Of a stretch of 64,000 bases of DNA, positions 56,101 through 64,000 are shown piece by piece. The translations under genes were made by a program, and so were the position numbers. Below the pieces are notes generated by a model. The model did not search any database and was not told the origin of the DNA. It saw only the letters and a list, made by a program, of their open reading frames with translations. Position 1 is the first letter of the stretch. Each line of letters begins with the position of its first letter. Source of the stretch: Ascidia mentula (Eukaryota; Chordata; Ascidiacea; Phlebobranchia; Ascidiidae); contig OX387202.1 of the NCBI GenBank assembly GCA_947561715.1, positions 5,407,001 to 5,471,000 of the forward strand. Direction: 5' to 3'.

Positions 56101-59100
56101 ATCATGAGATGAAGGTTTTCAGGGTATCATGGTTTGCAACTTACGTAGCATGGCCTGCAAGAAATCAATGATGTCTTTTCTAGTTGGCAATGACGCAAGT
56201 TGTATCGCTTGCTTGGTGACGGATATATGCTAAAAAGATGTATTTCTTTCATACGTATTTTGCAGATAGCTTACAGGTAAACATTTGGTCTTTTTGCATC
56301 ATGTTTTATACAAATCTCACTTATTTCTCTCATCTTTGTGATTTTCTCTTGAGGGAATTTTGGAATTAAAATATTTATTCGCTTTAAGAAAAAATAAATT
56401 GATTTGCGTTCAAAATAGAATTACAATCACACAGTCAGGACGGTACACGATGGTCAAATTTTGTGTTGATCGATTATTCGAAAACAAATACACCTGTAAT
56501 GCCATTATTAAAATTCAATGACAAAGAGTAAATTAATAAATATTTCCAAAATAGATTCTAGTCTTTTTATCGTGCAGGTGTTCGTTGTATTTTTTGCACT
56601 TACTTCAGACAACTATACATTTGACATATATTGTTTGTATTGCGCATCTTTGCATATTTCTAAGCAATTCCTGTAGCACGAGATGACGTCTAACAAACTT
56701 CATGAAATTAAGCTTCAAAACATGTATTAACGCGTGTTAAACGCTACCACACAATTGGAATGTATATATGACAGAATGAATGTAGAAAGTAACGTCACGA
56801 CATCAGCATTCCTTGACGCCGTCCCGAAGGCACAAAGGTGCAATGAAAGGTAAACTCCCGGTTAGTGTCTCTCTTTTTGGTCTCATTTAGCGCAAGTTTT
56901 GCAGGCAAATGAACTGCACACTTGACAAAGAAAAACGTCCGCAACTTACACATGCGGCACTTTGAATAATCACGAACATGGCACTTCTTTGAATAAATAT
57001 TACACAGTTTATATTAAAATTTGCAAATCGACACAACTTGCGCCAAGACAAGCTTGATCAACATTTTGTGAGTAGTATTGGCGTTACGCACATTTTCTGG
57101 TACATGCGTCACATCACCTAGTTTAACTGCCGAGCAATTTTGATTGATTACAAGTCAATCTTAAAATGAACTTTGTCCACTATGAAGCCATAAGTCTGGT
57201 CCCGCGCAATTGTTGTCAATTATTGTTCCGTTTCATCGCAATAACATTATGTAACAAAATGGCAAGGACGTGTAGGACTTATGCAAGAAAATTCTCTTAA
57301 ATAACTTCCGCATGACTGATCACCGTCGGAGTGACGTTGACTGCCTTCCCATTACCAGTGAAATCCCATCGATTCACGTCATGCTGGTTATAAAATTGAT
57401 CAAAATTTTCTTGAGACGGACAATTTGTGAGATCATGGAATGCAATTGACGAGATGTCGGCAGCAAAAAAACATTTCTTATGTTTGGATATCGGCTTGTG
57501 TTGACTCTCTGGTGCGTATTTACCAATAACTTCTGGTGAAAACTTTCCATTTTAACGTATTTTTATTCTACAAACTTTGTCCCGAAATGTCCTTATTACG
57601 ACCTTCTTGTAAGGAAAGTTGATATTGCTGTAAAACAGAAATCAATTTGCACTTAAAAATAGATTTGCAGTCAGTCGCGTTCAGTAAGATACCACATGGG
57701 TAGAATTTTTGGATTGATTAATTCTTTCAATGTGCTAAAAATAAAATCATACCAAAAATATCTCCTTTGAGGGCATGTAATTATTGATTTTAATAAAAGA
57801 AGATCAATCAATACAAACCCCCCCAAAGGTTTTTTTTATTTCATTGTACGGAAAATCAGAATTACGATATGGGCGTGCACCTTTTGAAGAAATAAAAGAA
57901 ATCGATTTGCGCCTAAAATAGAATTGCAGTCAAACACATTCCGGACGCCACAACGCCATCTTTCCTGTATTGAATATTTCTTTCAATATATATTAAAATA
58001 TATGGAATCCAACAGAAATTAACCTTTTATGTTAGTAATCGATTTCAAGAGCAAAGTCATAGAATATCAAAAATAGATACGTTTTTGTGTTTAAGCCAAA
58101 TCAACATCAAATCAATCAGCTTCAATCAAAATAGAAAGAAATGTTGCTTGTTTAGTTACTTCTTAAGTTAAGCAACAATGCACAAGCGACTTGGATGCTA
58201 GCAACCTCGTATTCGTTTAATGCATCACGTGTTTTGCCAATTTATCAAGATTTTGGCAATTATACATTCAGTATCGTCAATTAAGAAGAGAACAAAAAAA
58301 ATTGTAGCAATAACATAACACAAAACGGCTCGAAGCTGCTAAATACGTGGGATAAGCGCATGGTTTGTGCAAACAAACACTTAAATAATTAGACGACGCA
58401 AACATAAAAATGCAACTGGTAATAGGTGCTACACCTCATTATGGCAGTGTTTAGTCGTGCGTAATTTCTTGTGGTAACGATCTTATTGTGTTGTAGATTA
58501 TTGGTGGCGGTTTCGATTGACCGGTTTCTTTGTGGAAAAACTTTGAAGAAATGTAATTGCAATGCAGACATGCGTTTATATTTTATGATATGCACAACAT
58601 AGGAGATAAGCGCTTTGACAAATAGCCTGCACGAGTGACAATCAAAAAGTCTCAAAACTAGCAAACAGGTAGCACAAGACTTGGTTTCCTTGAGGGAATG
58701 TCACGCCTATTGCCTTCCATGATAACCCGAGACAACCCCATGAAAATTTTGGCCCGCATGGCAAATTAACGAAAAATTTGAACGATCAACGTCACGTTTG
58801 CGACATTTAACCCATATGATGTAAAACGAAATAGGATTCCACTGGAAATGGGAGGGGGACCAATCTCTTAAGTCATGCGTATAATATTCGTTGAAGTTTT
58901 CTAGCGACATAAACCTTTTTGCAATTTTGTTGTATCCCATTATTACGATGTTTCGGAACAATAATTGACCACAACAGCGTCTTCGCCGCCCGCAAATGCG
59001 TCGTTATGGCCTCACAGTGAAAAAAATATTTTCGAATTAACTGGTAATCATTCGAAGCAGCTCAATTACGACAGTTAAATTGTGTGACGCCGATAACATT

Positions 59101-59600
59101 TACAAAATGTTATTCAGAATTATGGCTTCTCTTGACGCAAGTTATAAGTGTTTTTTCTCCAGACAGCATCTTTGTTGACATGCTTTACGCATTTTTGCTG
59201 ATACGTAATTGTATTACTTTGGTTGATTTCTGGTCAAAAAAGTGTATTGTTTTAGAAAAGTATTTTCTTATATTAGGACTGCGTTGTCGCAAATTATGTT
59301 TTTGATGTAATTAGATTGTAGTACTTTTTAAATATATTTTTTTGTGCATAAACAAATCAATCATGTGACAACAGTTCCCCTGCTCACCTCGCTTTCGTTT
59401 GCTTTATTACGAAGTTACACTTAATAAGTATTTTGCACCTAAGGAAAAGGGCTAAATGAAGAATTATTTGTAGTCCACCATGGGGAAAACATTTTAAATG
59501 CTGGTTTTTCTTTTTTCTATTATTAAATATTTGGGAACATTTTCTCACAAACTGTGAAATAGAAATCGATTTGAAATTCGATGCATCTAGAAGAACACAA
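53190..59600. other. Spacer between the divergent EF-hand genes
   Basis: About 6.4 kb without a recognised gene. Open frames at 54,432-54,752, 55,637-56,023 and 58,707-58,961 (all minus) look unlike coding DNA. The stretch at 58.70-58.97 resembles 54.43-54.72 in the same orientation, so a segment was copied a third time. A GACGCAA-type element recurs; at 54,364-54,382 it forms TTGACGCAA-C-TTGCGTCAA. Confidence 0.5.
53705..53790 (+). repeat. Second fragment of the hammerhead-like repeat
   Basis: It is aligned with 47,582-47,665 through ATGATAATAAACAC, an AGCG loop, GCGTTT and GAAAT, followed by GCATTAGTAGCATATCAGTTTTGG (matching ATGATTAGCATATTAGCTTTGG). The outer stem pairs changed together (GAGCAC/GTGTTC to AAACAC/GCGTTT), though one inner pair is lost. 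The catalytic core is degenerate here. Confidence 0.4.
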
Positions 59601-59659
59601 GAACCTCTGCCTTTTTTGCGTCAAGCCAACCTTTTTTTCACGTTCTGCGGTGCTTTTCT

Positions 59660-59667
59660 TATAAATA
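59660..59667 (+). promoter_or_regulatory. TATA box of right EF-hand gene
   Basis: TATAAATA about 140 bases before the start codon at 59808, within the block shared with the left arm. Confidence 0.65.
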
Positions 59668-59807
59668 CCTCCTATAGGCTCATTCAACCTTCATTCTGTT
59701 GCACCAACTGAAAAGGGTGAAAGCAGAAGGAACAAGTCGATCTACAAATCTGTAGTTCAACTGAACATATTCAAGAAATTCTTCAACAAGCAAGAAATAT
59801 CAAAACG

Positions 59808-60537
59808 ATGAAAATCGACATTCTCAATTCGTTCTCTCCTAAATTCGAAGTACAATGGCACGAAAAAGAATTGGAAAACGTGTTTCAACTTTTTGACTCG
59901 AACGGCAAGGGTCATATTGAGGAATCAGATTTGAAGTCTGTATTGCGTAACTTCGGCATGCACATCACTAACAAGGAACTCGCTGACTTGACGGAACCTT
60001 GTAAGTTCATGGAAGAGAAGAAACAAGATATAGGTATCGACACCGACGTATTTTCTTTCTTCGTGGAACAACTTTGCTCTGAAGGTTTGAACGACGACGA
60101 TTTGAAAAATGCTTTTAAGGTTTGGATTTCTTGATGTAAGGATCTTTGTATGTATATATACCATACAAAGAGTTAAAATGTATAAAGGAAACTGTTGTTC
60201 ACCCACTTTACGATGAATTCCTATTTGTACTTTTTTTAGTATATTTTATTCCTAATTGTTGTTAAGTGTTGTAATTAAATGTAGAACGTTTATAAAGGAT
60301 GTCTTACTATCATCCAAACCTATTTGTCACATTACAAGTTAATTACCACATTGTTTTCAGCTCTTCGATCGTCACGGCAATGGTTACGTTACCAGAGAAG
60401 ACCTACGTGACGTCATGTGCAAGTGGTCACGTGAGCCGAGCGAAGAGGAGTTGGACGAGATGATGCAGGAAGTTGATTTGGACGGAGATGGTTTAATCGA
60501 TTTTCATGAGTTCCTAGCTGCCATCACAGCAACGTGA
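59808..60537 (+). CDS. EF-hand protein, right copy
   Basis: Two exons, 59808-60119 and 60361-60537, give 162 residues with TGA at 60535-60537. It differs from the left copy at three residues in what could be read: SEGLND for SGGLND, GYVTRED for GFVTRED and DLDGDG for DLNGDG. EF-hands 1, 3 and 4 keep loop ligands and hand 2 is degenerate. The exon 1 donor is GTTTGG. The intron (60120-60360) differs in length from the left one (52336-52633), while exons are the same length. Both copies being intact and divergent suggests both are expressed, possibly from related promoters. Confidence 0.87.
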
Positions 60538-61992
60538 CATATGCTTTACTGTGTTGTAGAACGTCGATAGAAGTGACCTTTGTGGGTGGTAGTGTTGTTA
60601 TACTTAAAACAAAAATAAATGTAAAAACAGTCTTTTTTCGCACAAGGGTGGTTAACGAAAGCGTAATGGTGAATGACCATTGTTTTCAATATTTTATCAT
60701 TAGTTTAACGTTTTACTTAATATGTTCAATGTTTGTGTATTTTTTGTTGTTCTTTCGTTTTTATCTAAATACAAGTATATTGATATTGAAGAGATGGAAG
60801 TAAAAATTTGACAGACGCAAGTTTTGCAGCGATTTAAAAAAACGTTTTGTTAAGCATGAGCCAGTCACACGCTACTCGTTGCAACGAGTAATAACCAATT
60901 AAAGTGGATGGATGACGTGCAGACAAAGAGTGAGTCGAAATCCACTTCTAATATCATGCAGCTGTTATTCCAATTTTCACATACCGCAGGTGACTTTCAA
61001 CGTCATTGCACCGATCTGTACATGTGCAGGTGTGCCACATTTAATTTACTGACCACACTTCTCTGAACGTGTTTGCCCCCCACGAAGCAAGAAAATTCCG
61101 TCACAATCTCTTTTGCCCAAACATCTGAGGAATGAACATCGACTCACAAAATCAATGTTATGCCAAGCACTGTGAAATGCTCATGAGAATAGTGTAATAT
61201 TCGTGAATGTTAAGCCCATTAGCTCTATTAAAAGTTGTTCTGAAAAAATAATGCGTCGCATAACTCTGGCATAAAGGACAATTCAACAGATTATGGATGA
61301 GTTTGAAAATCCCAGTTCTTCCGACAGATGATTCACGAACTTTACATATAAACTTACAAAGAAAGTGTTCAAACCTGGTGTTCACCTGACGTTGTTTAGA
61401 TAAAAATTTGTAAACTTAAGGTTCATGGCATTTAATGCACTGAAAGTTAAAGGTTAGCTTTCTGAAAATCCTGGCTCACGGTGGGAATTTTCGCTATTTA
61501 TGGTGTTGTGTGAGGTGAAATGAAGCTTGTATAGGTTCGGTGTAATTACTGTAAAATATGTAGTACAGGACATATACGGCTTTCGTGGTAATAAATTAAG
61601 GTAATATGTGTATCCTCTTTCCTATTTCTTCCTTGGTTGGGTTTATACTGCAAGAAAACGGGGCAAAGTCGTGTAATGACATGTTTTATTGATTCGTGAC
61701 TAAAATAACTTAAACCATTTTCGTTTAACAGTTTAAATAAACATTCTTCATAACAAGAGACAATCTAGATATATTGTTGTTTGTGTGGCAGACGTTAACG
61801 ATCAATATAATACCGTTTTCATTGCGTTTTAATCGGACAATCTAATTTTCTGCAATACACACTTTCAAAACTCTTTCCTGGAGATACTAGTGATTCGGAA
61901 TTGAAAACGAGCTAATTCTAAATACATTATGTTCCGTAAATTATTTTAGTTTCGCAATTCAAACAGCAAACTAACAACAATCATGGCGATGA
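60538..61992. other. Intergenic between EF-hand gene and Cys-loop receptor
   Basis: No gene seen. Both neighbours end here, so it contains two 3' UTRs. A probable plus-strand polyadenylation signal AATAAA lies near 60,613; nothing else was recognised. Confidence 0.5.
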
Positions 61993-63973
61993 TTATATTG
62001 TGTCAGCAAAGATTGCGATGAGAATTGCAATGTGGAACACGATGAGGAGAAAGATGTAGATCCTCATACAAAGAATATCAATCCTTCTGGCCACATCCTT
62101 CCACTTTTCCTCCATTATATTTGACCTCTTTGTGTCCTTCAACTCCTCATTGTGAAACCGCAAGTAACCCGTGGCGGATGTGACGTCGGTACGCAGATTG
62201 GTGACATCACCTTGTATGACGTCAAATGCCGTTCTAGCGCCCTTGTGTGGTGATAGAAGAGGTGTGGTGGAATTCGGGTTCTCTGTGAATTCGTTTGATA
62301 AAACAATTCAACAAACTGTTTGTTGTTTTGACATCAAAAGTATAATTTTTAACATTTTTACTTCTGTGTTAACACAAAAAACATCCGAAAAAAGTATAGA
62401 ACGTGTAAAACAGTAATGTCACATTATGGTATTGAAGTTGAAACTTATTTTGCTTTTAAAACATTATTAAGAAGACATTACCTCCGTCGGTACTTGTGTT
62501 AACTGTACCGGGAATATGCAGAGGTTGAGGGTTTCTTTTCCGCACTTTCTCGCTTTCTACGCTTAAATATTCACATTTCATAACGAGTTCCGGTTGGGAA
62601 GAAGACGCGTATTCCGGATCAGGTCCTTTTTCTTTCTTTCTATTCCGGAAAATCCTTTGTTTCCATTTGTTGAAAAAATTTCCGACCAAATTTCGAGATA
62701 TTCTCTGTTAAAAGTTTTTAATTTTAAAGAAGAGTCTGTTGGGTTTCTAAAAAATGATTTACATGCTTTCAAAAGAGATGTTTCGATTACGAATAATAAT
62801 TTTGACAAACCTTTTCTGTCGACTCCATTGGAATGACGTCGTCGGAAGATAGTTTAAAATTCTTTAGTTCTTCTGTGACTCCGGTAAAATAAAGGAAAAG
62901 CCTAATCCAGTATGGAACCGGGGTGATATCGATGCTGTATTGTGTCTATAATTAAACAGGCTTTGTACGAATCATTTAAATTAGCCGGACACTTTAAACC
63001 ACGCAATCCATCAACCCATCACATGTAACTTTCGGCATGGTAAAGCTTAACAATCTGAAACAAATTTCTTACCGAAACCCACGCAATAGAATACAAGTAG
63101 AGCATTCTTACATTGTCATCTGGTCCTTGCATGACTGCAGCAGAAGGCATATGATGGAGATGAAGAACCAATACGGTCATTATCATGTTAATTCCAAGTA
63201 ATGCCATGCATAGGACGAAATACAGGCCCAGAAAAGGTCCAGTTGATGCAGGGAACATATCTCCAACAGTCAACAGAAAAACCTGGGACGTAAGTAGGTC
63301 GAAAGGGTTTGTTAAACAAAGCCTGGTTGCCTTATTTTTAAATTCATATAAAACTGTGTAACATCTATGAAATTAAATTCAAAACAAACTTTAATTTGCC
63401 TAGCAAACGCCATTGTGAGCTTTGTAGCGTCACCGAGCGTACCATGAAAGTAAGCATGATCGTGATTTGGAGTCCAATCCTTTCTCCGCTGTCAGGAGGT
63501 AGATAAAATCCAAGCAGTGATATTGTGGTTAGAAGGAGAGCGGGGAAGAGCATGCTCTGCACCAAAACCAAACAGAGTCACGTGATAAGACTGTTTGCCT
63601 AATTTCGCCAAGATAGAAATCAAATTTCATGAAACGTTTCGAGGCTTTGTGTCAATGCAAAACCATTACTTAATTTGGGTCATAAATTTAGAGGATGTTT
63701 GATGTAAGGTAGCAATCATACCTGCATGTACAGGGAAGAATTTCTTCTAAACACCAACTTAAATTGGACTTCTGACCTGTGAACATTATTTGAATAAAGA
63801 ACCTCATAAAGAACTCTGGTTTTGTGGAAATCTTACCAGTGTAAACTACTAAGTCTGTTTCTGGCAACTTCAGCCACGCTTTTCTGTGGATCCATGTAAT
63901 AGAACTGCTGTTTCTTGATATCTTCCACATTTGCGGTGGCGTTGGTGATCAAAACTGCCGCGTAGTCTTGAGA
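61993..63973 (-). CDS. Cys-loop ligand-gated cation channel subunit (5-HT3/nicotinic-like), 3' part
   Basis: Six minus-strand exons with matching phases: 63837-63973, 63722-63776, 63443-63556, 63073-63282, 62482-62704 and 61993-62282 (TAA 61993-61995). They encode the end of the ligand-binding domain (SEVQFKLVFRRNSSLYMQ), TM1, TM2 beginning LPPDSGERIGLQITIML, TM3 (GLYFVLCMALLGINMIM), a basic cytoplasmic loop and TM4 after EEKWKDVARRIDILCMRI. GER before TM2 and Asp at its outer end are typical of cation channels, and the GFYLPPDSGER segment is closest to 5-HT3 receptors. The Cys pair of nicotinic alpha subunits is not in the seen part. The signal peptide and most of the ligand-binding domain lie beyond the right edge. 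Confidence 0.88.
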
Positions 63974-64000
63974 CTATACATAGAAACAACACAAATTAAA

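Larger units (their letters stand above)
52100..60590. repeat. Large imperfect inverted duplication (two arms of about 3-4 kb)
   Basis: Reverse-complement pairs occur in mirror order: the EF-hand genes (52.16-52.95 / 59.81-60.54), their TATA regions (53.08 / 59.66), 53.40-53.45 / 58.16-58.22, 53.99-54.12 / 57.66-57.83, 54.18-54.24 / 57.57-57.63, 54.43-54.61 / 57.27-57.46 and 55.21-55.42 / 56.36-56.57. The centre is near 55.9 kb. Pair sums drift by about 1 kb, so insertions or deletions have accumulated, more on the right. Matching continues about 50 bases beyond both stop codons and then ends. Confidence 0.88.

Noticed and set aside
1-64000. CRISPR arrays, bacterial operons, rRNA or tRNA genes
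   Set aside because: The window is eukaryotic with spliced genes. No spaced direct repeats of CRISPR type, rRNA cores or full cloverleaf sequences were recognised by reading.

Overview
The window looks like nuclear DNA of an invertebrate chordate, most likely an ascidian tunicate of the Ciona type. The DNA is AT-rich and intergenic regions are compact. All multi-exon genes have GT-AG introns. The gene set is animal: a ZP-domain membrane protein, an AQP11/12-type aquaporin, a 5-HT3/nicotinic-type Cys-loop channel, EF-hand proteins and a Shisa/CYYR1-like protein. The organism assignment is inference. All gene models below were assembled by hand by matching splice sites, reading phase and family motifs.

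Region 1 (1-25.4 kb) is a tandem array of two unrelated genes on opposite strands. Minus strand: five copies (one cut by the window edge) of a secreted glycoside hydrolase family 76 (alpha-1,6-mannanase-like) gene with nine short exons and a Cys-rich tail. Plus strand: four intact intronless copies of a 221-aa GNAT/AANAT-like N-acetyltransferase gene. Only the outermost hydrolase copy (21,911-25,358) has the signal-peptide exon and a complete 482-aa reading frame. One copy (4.2-7.3 kb) is intact except for exon 1, and two are clearly broken. Three repeat units also hold a remnant of a second GNAT gene. Each GNAT lies head-to-head with one hydrolase copy and tail-to-tail with the next.

Region 2 (26.4-32.4 kb) holds a minus-strand ZP-domain type I membrane protein gene and, upstream of it, a decayed partial paralogue. 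Region 3 (35.5-37.6 kb) has a compact CRE/X-box/TATA promoter-like cluster and a 72-aa acidic MGC-start protein that is probably myristoylated. Region 4 (41.0-43.6 kb) is a six-exon AQP11/12-like gene on the minus strand with both pore boxes altered. Region 5 (47.4-49.7 kb) is a three-exon single-pass PPxY membrane protein gene. Region 6 (50.4-50.9 kb) is a 541-bp non-autonomous hAT element with an intact 8-bp target duplication. Region 7 (52.1-60.6 kb) is a large, partly decayed inverted duplication whose arms each carry a nearly identical two-exon EF-hand gene transcribed outward. Region 8 (62.0-64.0 kb) is the 3' half of a cation-type Cys-loop receptor gene on the minus strand that runs off the right edge.

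The clearest novelty is the alternating hydrolase/acetyltransferase array, with a single signal-peptide exon at one end and the remains of a two-GNAT ancestral unit inside it. The strongest structural feature elsewhere is the inverted EF-hand duplication, whose coding parts look homogenised while its spacer has decayed.
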